Assembly (NCBI RefSeq): GCF_020034665.1
Contig: NZ_JAIQDI010000001.1
Span: forward strand, 992,001 to 1,056,000
From: Niabella beijingensis
Lineage (GTDB): Bacteria > Bacteroidota > Bacteroidia > Chitinophagales > Chitinophagaceae
Length of the DNA stretch: 64,000 nt
Direction: 5' to 3'
Each line of letters begins with the position of its first letter. The stretch's first letter is position 1. A model generated the notes under the pieces. It was given only the letters and a program-made list of their open reading frames with translations, did not search any database and was not told the origin of the DNA. This document shows, piece after piece, positions 26,116-34,929 of the stretch. The position numbers and the translations under genes are program-made.

Positions 26116-27269
26116 AGGATCGCTTCCGGTTTTAAACTTTCCGAATAAAGTGTATTTAGTTTAGTGAGTACCGTTTGCGGCGACGGGATATTTCCTTTTA
26201 AATATTCCTGGATGTAAAAACCTCCGGCATCCTGGAAATGCAGGTAGCCGTGATAACGCGGGCGCACATAAGCCTTCTCAAGTGTGGACCGGGTATTTTT
26301 AAAGAACCCGTTGCACACCCGGTTATTCACCATATCGTCGTATCCAAAATCATACCCCGGTTGTCCGCCGGTTAAAATATATTCAGTACCCTGCCATTCC
26401 GGGGTACATACAAATTGTGCAAAATCCACTGCAACCGACGGGTGGCTGCTGTACGCTGAAACGGCGATACCCGTACCGCCCAATGTGGTTTGCAGCGATT
26501 TTCCGTTAAATGCCGCCACATCCGCGTAAATCAGCAGTTGCCGGCTGTAATGCCTTCTTGAATAATTGGAATACCCATAGGCAAAGGGGCAATACCAGTA
26601 ATCATCGGATTGACTCATTGTTTCTGCAACCGCTATGGGATTCATGGAGAAAAAACGGTGGTCCAGCAGGCTGTAAAATGCTTTCATGGTGTTTAATGCG
26701 GCAACACCTGTCATTGTATTTATCACTTCTCCGTTTTCAAACAGACCGCCACCATGTGCCTGGCAAAAAGTATAAAAGTTCATCAACAGGTCGATCGGTA
26801 TGGCCGGTGCTGCTGCTTTTCCTTTTTCCGCAATGGCCATTACCTCTTCCCAGGTTTGCGGTGCCGGAACCTCTTGTTGCGCCAACAGATCCGGACGCAT
26901 ACTCGCTACCGGTGTTGCCGCATCAATGGCCAGTGCCCATTGTCTGCCGTCGTAAGCATAACTGTCGTGAGAGGCTCCGACTGAGTGTGCCTGTAATGTT
27001 TTTAAAAATTCTTCCGGCAGGTATTCGTTCAGTGGCAGCACACACTTGGTTACAGAAGCACTGCCCGCCCAGGGATGATCGATGATCAGCAGGTCGTAGC
27101 TTTCTGTCAGTTTTTCAATGGAATAATCCGCGAAGTCCTGCAGACTGCGTTTTTCCCACAGCACTGCTACATCCGAATGCCGTTCGCTGAAGCGCTGGGC
27201 CGCCGCCTGAAGGGGTACTATACCACGGCTGTGATCCCAGGTGATGCCTTTTAATACCACCCTATCCAT
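26112..27269 (-). CDS. Solute-binding-protein fold without a signal peptide
   Basis: 385 residues from the ATG at 27269, which overlaps the MaoC stop by eight bases and has AAGGAG four bases upstream. The sequence is that of an ABC sugar-binding protein (type 1 extracellular solute-binding protein): [53 protein letters not shown] and [21 protein letters not shown]. There is, however, no signal peptide or lipobox, the start lies directly in the mature fold, and no ABC permease or ATPase is nearby. Probably cytosolic. It may bind the pathway acid or CoA-ester, or have acquired another role; both are inference. Confidence 0.8.
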   Translation of the reverse strand: MDRVVLKGITWDHSRGIVPLQAAAQRFSERHSDVAVLWEKRSLQDFADYSIEKLTESYDLLIIDHPWAGSASVTKCVLPLNEYLPEEFLKTLQAHSVGASHDSYAYDGRQWALAIDAATPVASMRPDLLAQQEVPAPQTWEEVMAIAEKGKAAAPAIPIDLLMNFYTFCQAHGGGLFENGEVINTMTGVAALNTMKAFYSLLDHRFFSMNPIAVAETMSQSDDYWYCPFAYGYSNYSRRHYSRQLLIYADVAAFNGKSLQTTLGGTGIAVSAYSSHPSVAVDFAQFVCTPEWQGTEYILTGGQPGYDFGYDDMVNNRVCNGFFKNTRSTLEKAYVRPRYHGYLHFQDAGGFYIQEYLKGNIPSPQTVLTKLNTLYSESLKPEAIL

Positions 27270-27711
27270 GCTGCTCCTTTTTTTCAACCAGTAATAAATG
27301 TTCACAGACCATTACCAGCTGGCCTTGCTGGTTATGGACTTCCAGCAATTCTGAAACAAGACCATAACCCGGTTTTTTATGCTCCTTTTTTTCTTTAATA
27401 GTAATAGTCGTTCTTATGGTATCATTAATAAATACAGGGGCAACAAACCGCAACCGCTCATAACCGTAGGTCATAGCCACCTCGTTGATCACTCCGGCGC
27501 TCAGTCCTACCGCAACACTAAAGACCAGTGTACCATGCGCGATCCGCTGTTGAAAGGGTTGTGTCTTGCACCACTCTGCATCCATATGATGCGGATAGAA
27601 ATCGCCGGTTTGTCCGGCATGCAATACAATATCAGCCTCCGTAATGGTTCTTCCGGTAGTGGTCCGCTTCTCCCCCGGCACAAAATCTTCAAAATATATC
27701 TTTACAGCCAT
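27262..27711 (-). CDS. MaoC-family (R)-type enoyl-CoA hydratase
   Basis: 149 residues in a single hot-dog fold. The hydratase signature is [13 protein letters not shown], with D37 and H42 (or H41) as the catalytic dyad; [19 protein letters not shown] follows as usual. Start chosen at [10 protein letters not shown] (27711); ten residues upstream look non-coding. It is the first gene of the run and overlaps the solute-binding gene by eight bases. It probably hydrates or dehydrates the CoA thioester made by the two transferases. Confidence 0.88.
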   Translation of the reverse strand: MAVKIYFEDFVPGEKRTTTGRTITEADIVLHAGQTGDFYPHHMDAEWCKTQPFQQRIAHGTLVFSVAVGLSAGVINEVAMTYGYERLRFVAPVFINDTIRTTITIKEKKEHKKPGYGLVSELLEVHNQQGQLVMVCEHLLLVEKKEQHG

Positions 27712-27774
27712 ATGACAGCATTTAGTGGCTACCGGGCGCAATATTACCTTTTACCAACAAATCGAAAATAGATC

Positions 27775-27811
27775 GAATCACTTAGCGGGGAAATGTTAGG
27801 ATTCACTAAGC
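27775..27811. repeat. Pair of 12-bp direct repeats upstream of the MaoC gene
   Basis: GAATCACTTAGC (27775-27786) and GATTCACTAAGC (27800-27811) agree at 10 of 12 bases with 25-bp spacing. They lie 64-100 bases upstream of the first gene of the catabolic run and could be a direct-repeat operator (AraC- or Crp-type spacing). No regulator gene is adjacent. Confidence 0.3.
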
Positions 27812-27900
27812 TAATGGAAGATTTTACTATGAGGTATAACGACTCATGTATCTTAGGATCCCCTTCTGTTCTTCACCAATAATCGGCCGTGCCACTGGCA

Positions 27901-28338
27901 CTCTTTCTTTTATTTCCGCGATCCCGGCTCCGGAATAAATTCCGGAGCTTACAGACCCGGCAGGCCGACGGCCCTTTACACTGTACAATAATATTTCATT
28001 ATAATTACGTTCGGGCAAGAAGCGAAACCCTATCATTTTAAAAATAACGGACTTCAGTTCGTTGCACAGAAGCATCAAAAAAACCGGGAGCCGCAGGCCT
28101 GGTATATACAACCCAGGACTCGATGCAAGATCCATCATAACGCCGGCTTCCTTTCTTTATTCCCGCATTTCCAGATCCGGCGGGCTGATGGCCCTTGACG
28201 CCTGGCGCCAGATCTTAGAGCGATTATAGGTTCTTACAAAAGGCATCGCCTTTTCTTATTTTAAAACAACGAACTTCTGTTCGTTGTACAGAGCATCATA
28301 GAAGAACTGAGAGCCGTAGGCTCGGTGCATATAAACCC
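27901..28338. repeat. Two diverged tandem copies of a ~200-bp intergenic repeat
   Basis: Copy A (about 27901-28113) and copy B (about 28149-28338) share the order CTTTCTTTATT(T/C)CCGC, CCGGC(A/G)GGC(C/T)GA(C/T)GGCCC, a hairpin with a TTCA/TTCT loop, and an end resembling TATA(T/A)ACAACCC. In B the hairpin is CAACGAAC-TTCT-GTTCGTTG (28267-28286), in A AACGGAC-TTCA-GTTCGTT with one wobble pair (28046-28063). Copy A also carries a perfect 22-bp palindrome (27927-27948). No coding sequence is supported in 27712-28413. Confidence 0.55.
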
Positions 28339-28356
28339 TATCATCCAGGCCCAAAT

Positions 28357-28390
28357 AAAAAAGCGGTATCAAAAGTGATTCTGATACCGC
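28357..28390 (-). terminator. Intrinsic terminator of the GH92 gene
   Basis: On the minus strand GCGGTATCA and TGATACCGC form a perfect 9-bp stem with a 10-nt loop, followed by TTTTTT. It starts 24 bases after the GH92 stop. Confidence 0.85.
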
Positions 28391-28413
28391 AACTAACTGT
28401 TAAATTTTCATCA

Positions 28414-30699
28414 TCATTTATCGTCTCTGCTCATAGAATAAGGCACATCCGTATCAGCAGTACCCCGTGTTTTATTGGGTTGTGCACCCATTGTAAAGTT
28501 GATAACGGCTCCTTTCTGAAGCGTGCTAAAACCAAACCAGCTTTTGGTATAAGTCTGCCCGTTAAAAGTGGCCGACTGTACATAACGGTTCTGGTCACTA
28601 TTGCCCGGGGCATTGATAACGATCTTTTTGCCGTTTTCCAGGTGTACCGTGGCTTTTTTAAACAATGGTGCTCCTACCACATATTGATCTACTCCCGGTG
28701 TTACCGGATAGAATCCAAGAGCTGAGAACACATACCAGGCACTGGTTTGCCCGTTGTCTTCATCCCCGCAATAACCATCCGGCGTCGGCTTATACATGCG
28801 GTTCATTGTTTCCCGCACCCAGTATTGCGCCCTCCAGGGCGCACCGGCATAGTTATACAGGTAGATCATGTGTTGTATCGGCTGGTTGCCATGTGCATAC
28901 TGTCCCATGTTGGCGATCTGCATCTCCCGGATCTCATGGATCACGCCCCCATAATAACTGTCGTCAAAAACCGGGGGCAGACTGAATACATTATCCAGCT
29001 GTTTTACAAAATTGGGTTTGCCTCCCATCAGATCAATCAGGCCCTGTATATCATGAAACACGCTCCAGGAATAGTGCCAGCTGTTTCCCTCTGTAAAAGC
29101 GTCTCCCCATTTATAAGGGTTGAAGGGGCTCTGGAATTTGCCATCCTTGTTCTTACCCCGCATCAGGTGGTGCTCCGGATCAAAAAGATTTTTATAATTC
29201 TGTGAACGTTTCTTATACAGGTCCAGCTCTGTCTTTGGACGCCCAAGGGCTTTCCCCAACTGATAGATGGTAAAATCATCATAGGCATATTCCAGTGTCC
29301 GCGCTGCATTTTCGTTGATCTTTACATCATAGGGCACATAACCCAGTTCATTGTAATACTCCACACCTCTGCGGCCGGTGGCCCTTGGCCCTTCATTATT
29401 GGCCCCATGCAGTAACGCTTCGTACAGGGTATTGATGTCATATCCTCTTAGTCCTTTTAAATAAGCATCGGAAACTACGGATGCGGAGTTATTACCCACC
29501 ATCACATCCGAATAGCCCGGGCTGCTCCATTCCGGCAGCCAGCCTCCTTCTTTGTAATCATTTACCAGTCCTGCCTGCATTTCTTTATTGATGGACGGAT
29601 ACAGGAAATTGAGGAAGGGATACAGTGCCCGGAAGGTATCCCAGAAGCCGGTGCCGGAGAAGCGGTAACCGGGAAGGACCTTGCCGTTGTGCGGACTGTA
29701 ATGCACCACCTGGTTGGAGGCATTCAGCTCATACATTTTATGCGGGAAAAAGAGGGTCCGGTACATCGCCGAATAGAAGGTACGCAGCTGATCGATGGAA
29801 GCACCTTCGATCTCGATCTTTCCCAGGCGGTCGTTCCAGGACCTTTTTGCTTTGGCCATGGTCTGTTCAAAGCCATCTGCCGCCAGTTCGCGTTTCAGGT
29901 TCAGTTCCGCCTGTTCAAAACTGATGAAAGAGGTCCCGATCTTCATGTTTACTTTTTCACCTTTGCCGGTCTTAAATCCAACAATGGCGCCGCTGTGATC
30001 GGTGGTAATTTCCAACTCCGACTCATTGAGCTTATTGCCCTCCCAGGTATGGGCGCTGGCAAACGGTTTATCGAAACAGATCACGAAAAAGTTCTTAAAA
30101 TCCGGCAGTGGTCCGCGGGCATGTTTGGTGGAATACCCGATGACCTTTTTTTCTGCGGGGATGATCTTGATATAGGAGCCTTTGTCAAACGCATCGATCA
30201 CCACAAAAGAACTGTCGGTCTTTGGGAAAGTGAAGCGGAACTGCGCGGCCCGTTCGGTGGGTGTAAACTCGGTGGTTACGTCATGATCGGCCAGGTATAC
30301 GCTGTAATAATAGGGTTTAGCAATCTCTGCCTTGTGGGAGAACCAGCTGGCGCGGGCGTCCTGTTCGAATACCATTTTCCCCGTAACCGGCATAATGGAG
30401 ATCTGGCCGTAGTCATTCATCCAGGGAGAAGGCTGGTGCGTTTGTTTAAACCCGCGGATCTTGTCGGCATCATACGTATACATCCAGCCATCGCCCATTT
30501 TGCCGGTCTGCGCGCTCCACAGGTTCATGCCCCAGGGTACCCCCACTGCGGGATAGGTATTTCCATTGGAAAGACTGGGCTTGGACTGGGTGCCCATGAG
30601 CGGATTGACCAGTTCAACCGGATCATTCTTTTGTGCATGCAGCAGGAGCGAAAAGCCCCCTGCCAGTAATAAAAGGGCGCAGCGCGCAATCATCTTCAT
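28414..30699 (-). CDS. GH92 alpha-mannosidase
   Basis: 761 residues from MKMIARCALLLL (30699), which gives a normal signal peptide ending LLLHAQ; the frame is open 14 codons further upstream. GH92 enzymes are calcium-dependent inverting exo-alpha-mannosidases. The N-terminal beta-sandwich begins VELVNPLMGTQSKPSLSNGNTYPAVGVPWGMNLWSAQTG; the (alpha/alpha)6 domain shows FWDTFRALYPFLN, GWLPEWSSPGYSDVMVGNNSASV, GNSWHYSWSVFHDIQGLI, GNQPIQHMIYLYNYAG and GYCGDEDNGQTSAWYVFSALGFYPVTPG, the standard catalytic segments. It is monocistronic, with a promoter and terminator of its own. Confidence 0.94.
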   Translation of the reverse strand: MKMIARCALLLLAGGFSLLLHAQKNDPVELVNPLMGTQSKPSLSNGNTYPAVGVPWGMNLWSAQTGKMGDGWMYTYDADKIRGFKQTHQPSPWMNDYGQISIMPVTGKMVFEQDARASWFSHKAEIAKPYYYSVYLADHDVTTEFTPTERAAQFRFTFPKTDSSFVVIDAFDKGSYIKIIPAEKKVIGYSTKHARGPLPDFKNFFVICFDKPFASAHTWEGNKLNESELEITTDHSGAIVGFKTGKGEKVNMKIGTSFISFEQAELNLKRELAADGFEQTMAKAKRSWNDRLGKIEIEGASIDQLRTFYSAMYRTLFFPHKMYELNASNQVVHYSPHNGKVLPGYRFSGTGFWDTFRALYPFLNFLYPSINKEMQAGLVNDYKEGGWLPEWSSPGYSDVMVGNNSASVVSDAYLKGLRGYDINTLYEALLHGANNEGPRATGRRGVEYYNELGYVPYDVKINENAARTLEYAYDDFTIYQLGKALGRPKTELDLYKKRSQNYKNLFDPEHHLMRGKNKDGKFQSPFNPYKWGDAFTEGNSWHYSWSVFHDIQGLIDLMGGKPNFVKQLDNVFSLPPVFDDSYYGGVIHEIREMQIANMGQYAHGNQPIQHMIYLYNYAGAPWRAQYWVRETMNRMYKPTPDGYCGDEDNGQTSAWYVFSALGFYPVTPGVDQYVVGAPLFKKATVHLENGKKIVINAPGNSDQNRYVQSATFNGQTYTKSWFGFSTLQKGAVINFTMGAQPNKTRGTADTDVPYSMSRDDK

Positions 30700-30748
30700 G
30701 AGCAATAATACTATTTTTAAATAACAAAATCGTTTTTGCAATCTTTTA

Positions 30749-30756
30749 CAAAAATA
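30749..30756 (-). promoter_or_regulatory. Bacteroidota -7 element of GH92
   Basis: Minus-strand TATTTTTG, a perfect match, stands 49 bases before the chosen GH92 start and agrees with that start. Confidence 0.45.
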
Positions 30757-30835
30757 GCTGGTTTGGATGAATTCCTGTGTTTCAATTTACAGGAAAAAAG
30801 CATCTCCTCAGGCTTCTGTCCGGTGTGGTTGTAGA

Positions 30836-31909
30836 TTACGTGCCGTTAACCTGCCGCTTCAGGGCCTCTTTGCTGGGAAATACCGCTTTATATTCTTTTG
30901 CAAAGATGCTTCGGTTCTTTTCCGGCAGGGTAAATTCCACCACTGTCTTATTCTCCTCTTTACACAGGATAACGCCGATGGTCGGTTTTTCGACCCGGGT
31001 CTTTACCTTCCGGTCATAATAGTTCACATACATTTGCATTTGACCAATGTCCTGGTGCGTGAGTTTTCCAATCTTCAGATCAAAAAGGACGAAACATTTT
31101 AATAAGCGGTTGTAGAAAACAAGATCCACATAAAAACTGTCACCTTCAAATGTAAAACGTCGTTGCCGTCCTTCAAATAAAAAACCTTTTCCCAGTTCGA
31201 GCATAAAATGCTCCAGTTTATTTATAATAGCGGCTTCCAGCTCACTTTCAGTATAGTTTTCATTCTCATTCAGATTCAGGAATTCCAGTACGTAGTGACT
31301 TTTCAGGGCATCAATAGGTTGTTCAATGATCTGTCCTTTTTTCGCCAGTTTTTTCATCGTTCTTTTGTCCCGGCTCAGCACCAGGCGCTCATAAAGGGAG
31401 GCATTGTATTGCCGCATCAGTTCTCTTACGCTCCAATTATTCTGAACGGCTTCTATCTCATAAAAATCGCGCTCTTCTTCATCATTTATTTTCAGCAATT
31501 GAAGGTAATGGGTCCAGCTTAGTGAAAAGGGAACAGGGGGCGAGCTCTTTAATGACCGGGCCGATGACCGCTTTGCAATTGCCGCCGTTTTACCGGATTG
31601 TGAAGATTGTCCAATCAGTGATTGGACAATTCGTTTTTCATAGGTGGAATAAAACTGACGCATGTATTCCAGGTTTGATTTTGAATAGCCTTTTCCAAAC
31701 TCTTTCGTCAGGTCGTCACTTAACTTCCGGATCGTTTGATCTGCGTATCCCGCCCTGGGATTGCCTTGTAGTTCATGTTCGACAATATTTCTTCCGATCT
31801 CAAAATAAGTAATGAGCATTGCGGTATTAACGTTGCGAACAACACGCTGCTGGGCGTGCAGGATCAGTGTCCGGACAGATTGAAACAGTTGTCTGGTTGT
31901 TTTTGACAT
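30836..31909 (-). CDS. YhcG/DUF1016-type PDDEXK nuclease
   Basis: 357 residues. The N-terminal DUF1016 winged-helix part (about 10-175; NTAMLITYFEIGRNIVEHE, FGKGYSKSNLEYMRQFY, SWTHYLQLLKI) is followed by a PDDEXK nuclease domain with GDSFYVDLVFYN, then FVLFDLKIGKL: D262, D277 and K279 are the expected metal-binding and catalytic residues. Residues about 100-125 form a Ser/Lys-rich linker with SIGQSSQSGK-like composition. Members are found singly or in mobile/defence settings. A second, different member is at 60877. Target unknown. Confidence 0.88.
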   Translation of the reverse strand: MSKTTRQLFQSVRTLILHAQQRVVRNVNTAMLITYFEIGRNIVEHELQGNPRAGYADQTIRKLSDDLTKEFGKGYSKSNLEYMRQFYSTYEKRIVQSLIGQSSQSGKTAAIAKRSSARSLKSSPPVPFSLSWTHYLQLLKINDEEERDFYEIEAVQNNWSVRELMRQYNASLYERLVLSRDKRTMKKLAKKGQIIEQPIDALKSHYVLEFLNLNENENYTESELEAAIINKLEHFMLELGKGFLFEGRQRRFTFEGDSFYVDLVFYNRLLKCFVLFDLKIGKLTHQDIGQMQMYVNYYDRKVKTRVEKPTIGVILCKEENKTVVEFTLPEKNRSIFAKEYKAVFPSKEALKRQVNGT

Positions 31910-32237
31910 GGTGTTATCATTTTAGCTACCCTTAAAGTTAACAAATAATCTTTTATTCAGCTAACGACCGTTGATCTGATTTTAATGCGGATGTTCCGGG
32001 TACCCGTACTACTTTGTATGCATGCTGCAGTCACTACCTAATGTCAGCTCCTCCCTGCACTGCAGCACAAGGGAGTGACACAACGAAGCTGATAGTAGTA
32101 CTGCAGCTGGTTCAACAACCATTCATCATTCCTGATGACCGGTAATATCGAATCTCAAAAACACACTAACAATTGTTAGTTAATGTGAACATTTTTCCTT
32201 TACTTCGTATAACTTTAGAGGAATAAAAATTGAGCCT
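31910..32237. other. 328-bp gap before the leucine operon, structured
   Basis: No gene. Contains a nested imperfect hairpin (about 32040-32106: TCAGCT...AGCTGA outside, CTCCCT...AGGGAG inside, around CTGCAG), the 16-bp palindrome at 32165-32180 and a -7-like TAACTTTA at 32210-32217 that would serve the carboxyltransferase gene. Confidence 0.4.
32165..32180. promoter_or_regulatory. 16-bp perfect palindrome, likely repressor operator
   Basis: ACTAACAATTGTTAGT is a perfect palindrome 57 bases before the start of the leucine operon and about 30 bases upstream of the -7-like box. Its form resembles TetR-family operators that control acyl-CoA pathways. No TetR gene is in the window. Confidence 0.5.
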
Positions 32238-33845
32238 GTGTACCGGATCCATTCAACAGCAGATACCCGTTCTGCTGCGTTCAATGACAATAAAAATGCC
32301 TACCGGCAATTGCTGGAGCAGTACTATCAGCGGATGAAAAGCGTGCTGCATGATGAAGCCCAGCCCTCCGTTCAGAAACATAAAAAAAGAGGAAAACTGC
32401 TGGCACGGGAGCGGGTAGACAACCTGCTGGACCCGAATACGCCCTTTCTGGAGCTTTCGCCTCTTGCGGCTTTTGGTATGTACGACGATCAGTTTCCCTC
32501 CGCGGGGATCATCACCGGTATCGGCACCGTACATGGGCGTATGGTGATGATCATCGCCAACGACGCCACGGTGAAAGGAGGCACTTATATGGAGCTCACC
32601 ATAAAGAAGCATGTGCGGGCGCAGGAAATTGCGCTGGAGAACCAGCTCCCCTGCATCTATATGGTCGACTCCGGCGGGGCTTTTCTTCCCGAACAGGATA
32701 AAGTGTTCCCGGATCGTCATGATTTCGGCCGCTTTTTTTATAACCAGGCCCGGATGTCGGCCGCAGGCATTCCGCAGATCGCTATTGTTATGGGATCCTG
32801 TACCGCAGGCGGGGCCTATGTTCCGGCCATGAGTGATGAAACGATCATCGTACGGAACCAGGGCACTATTTTTATCGGCGGTCCGCCCCTGGTAAAAGCC
32901 GCCACAGGTGAAGAGGTGACCGCAGAAGAGCTGGGCGGTGCCGTGGTACATACTTCCATTTCAGGAGTAGCGGATCATATTGCAGAGAATGATCCCCATG
33001 CACTGGTCATTTGCAGGAATATCATACAGACCTTTAAACAACCCGAAGCACAACCCCTGGAACGGGTTGCAGCGGAAGAGCCGTTATATGATCCACAGGA
33101 ATTGTACGGTCTCATACAAACCGATCTGAAAAAATCTGTGGATGCCAGAGAGATCATTGCCCGGATCGTGGACGGTAGCCGCTTTCATGAATTTAAAGCG
33201 GCTTATGCACCTACCCTGATAACCGGCTTTGCACACATCATGGGATATCCCATAGGCATCATTGCCAACAACGGCGTACTGTTTGGAGAATCGGCTTTAA
33301 AAGGAGCACACTTTGTAGAACTGTGCACCGCCCGCAAAACGCCTATTTTATTTTTACAGAACATCACCGGTTTTATCGTAGGCAAGGAATACGAGCACAA
33401 AGGCATCGCCCGGGATGGCGCCAAGATGGTACATGCCGTTGCTAATGCCAATGTACCGAAATTCACGGTGGTCTTTGGAGGTTCCTTTGGTGCAGGCAAT
33501 TATGCCATGTGCGGCCGCGCCTATGATCCGCGCTTTTTATTTATGTGGCCGCATTCCAAAATATCCGTGATGGGCGGCGAACAGGCAGCAGGCGTACTGA
33601 CCACGGTAAAAGAAGAACAGTTAAAAGCCGCAGGAAAGGAATTTGCTGAATCAGAAAAAGAGACCCTGCGCCGGTCGATCTTAAAAAAATATGAAACCGA
33701 AGGATCCGCTTATTACAGCACGGCCCGGCTATGGGATGACGGCATTATTGATCCGGTGAATACGCGAACGGTCATTGCATTGGGCATCGCCGTTTCATTA
33801 AACAAAAAATGGGAGGAAACAAAGAATGGGGTATTCCGGATGTAG
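32238..33845 (+). CDS. mccB: Methylcrotonyl-CoA carboxylase, carboxyltransferase (beta) subunit
   Basis: 535 residues, starting at a GTG because no ATG lies before residue 33 and the homologues have about this length. Transfers CO2 from carboxybiotin to 3-methylcrotonyl-CoA in leucine breakdown. Crotonase-type carboxyltransferase motifs: [86 protein letters not shown]. The partner biotin carboxylase is at 35753. Acetyl- or propionyl-CoA specificity is less likely given the neighbouring HMG-CoA lyase and methylglutaconyl-CoA hydratase. Confidence 0.92.
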   Translation: MYRIHSTADTRSAAFNDNKNAYRQLLEQYYQRMKSVLHDEAQPSVQKHKKRGKLLARERVDNLLDPNTPFLELSPLAAFGMYDDQFPSAGIITGIGTVHGRMVMIIANDATVKGGTYMELTIKKHVRAQEIALENQLPCIYMVDSGGAFLPEQDKVFPDRHDFGRFFYNQARMSAAGIPQIAIVMGSCTAGGAYVPAMSDETIIVRNQGTIFIGGPPLVKAATGEEVTAEELGGAVVHTSISGVADHIAENDPHALVICRNIIQTFKQPEAQPLERVAAEEPLYDPQELYGLIQTDLKKSVDAREIIARIVDGSRFHEFKAAYAPTLITGFAHIMGYPIGIIANNGVLFGESALKGAHFVELCTARKTPILFLQNITGFIVGKEYEHKGIARDGAKMVHAVANANVPKFTVVFGGSFGAGNYAMCGRAYDPRFLFMWPHSKISVMGGEQAAGVLTTVKEEQLKAAGKEFAESEKETLRRSILKKYETEGSAYYSTARLWDDGIIDPVNTRTVIALGIAVSLNKKWEETKNGVFRM

Positions 33846-33950
33846 GTATCAATGTAAAGATGCATTGGTAACGGTTTTTATGAGCCGGGCTGTGGTGCAG
33901 GTGGCAGCTTTGTTGCGTCGCACACTTCAGCGCCGGTGCATGGGTAAGAT

Positions 33951-34211
33951 AGATCGCCCCTACGGGGCTCAAATAATTTTTCATATACAATGGCTACCCA
34001 TAGCAGGCACCTGCGGTGCTGTAAATAAAGCAGGTCACTGAGGGAGCCGATCCATGACAAAACGTTTTTACCAATATCCAAAGGAACTCATAAAATATAA
34101 AAATGAACACGTCATAAACAAATCACAAACAGAACAAAAGCAGACCGGTCCCATCGGGACCCGCTATCGGTAGATTCGTAAATAAAACATTTTCCCCAGC
34201 CCCGTAGGGGC
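33951..34211. repeat. REP-like hairpins upstream of the IS200-type transposase
   Basis: Three triloop hairpins: GCCCC-TAC-GGGGC (33956-33968), GGTCCC-ATC-GGGACC (34147-34161) and GCCCC-GTA-GGGGC (34199-34211). The first and third are inverted relative to each other. No gene is supported in 33846-34227. Confidence 0.65.
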
Positions 34212-34227
34212 GGCCTATCAAACGGTT

Positions 34228-34689
34228 ATGGCAAACACGTACACACAAATACATCTTCAATTGGTATTTGCCGTAAAATACCGGCAGGCGCTCATTGAAC
34301 GCTCCCGGAAGGATGAATTATATAAATACATTACCGCGATCATTCAAAATAGAACGCACAAATTGCTCATTGTAAATGGCATGCCCGATCACATTCATAT
34401 ATTGATCGGGATGCGGCCCACGCAATCATTATCCGATTTAATGCAGCATATAAAAGGAGATTCTTCTAAATGGATCAATGAAAGAGCGTTTACCAAAGGA
34501 AAATTTGAATGGCAGGAAGGCTATGGAGCCTTTTCATACAGCAGGACGCAGGTTCCCGATGTGATAGCCTATATTAAAAACCAGGAACAGCACCATTCAA
34601 AGATACGTTTCAGAGAAGAATATTTTGACCTTTTAAAACAATTTGAAATTGATTATGATGAACGATACATTTTTAAAGAAACGGTTTAG
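34228..34689 (+). mobile_element. IS200/REP-associated Y1 transposase (RAYT/TnpA)
   Basis: 153 residues. HUH-type single-strand transposase with the metal-binding HUH motif in MPDHIHILIGMRP (about 52-64) and the catalytic tyrosine in VIAYIKNQEQHH (about 112-123); N-terminal YTQIHLQLVFAVKYRQ is typical. It has no TnpB partner, and matching GCCCCTACGGGGC hairpins stand on both sides, so it is best read as a REP-associated transposase. It interrupts the leucine operon between the carboxyltransferase and the hydratase gene. Confidence 0.88.
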
Positions 34690-34690
34690 C

Positions 34691-34759
34691 AGGTCGCCCC
34701 TACGGGGCTCAGGCATGTCTCAAAACCAACAGGTTGCCCATATAGCGCCTCTACGAGGC
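34691..34759. repeat. REP-like hairpins downstream of the transposase
   Basis: GCCCC-TAC-GGGGC (34696-34708) stands in AGGTCGCCCCTACGGGGCTC, nearly identical to 33951-33970. A fifth hairpin, GCCTC-TAC-GAGGC (34747-34759), keeps stem and loop with a compensatory change. Confidence 0.65.
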
Positions 34760-34929
34760 AGGGCGAGGATGGCCAGTTAGTTCTTTATTCAGATCTTTAC
34801 AAAGTCCTGAGAAGCCTTGCAGGGATAACATAAATACAAACGACAAACACGACATCGAACCCATTTTTGATCCTTAATCCAAAACACGGCCAGGATATCT
34901 ATCAGAAATATAATAAAGTAAAAGAGCAA

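Noticed and set aside
27827..28138. 103-codon minus-strand ORF in the repeat region
   Set aside because: It covers diverged repeat copy A and its hairpin; copy B has no matching frame.
29689..30669. 326-codon plus-strand ORF
   Set aside because: Entirely antisense to the well-supported GH92 gene.
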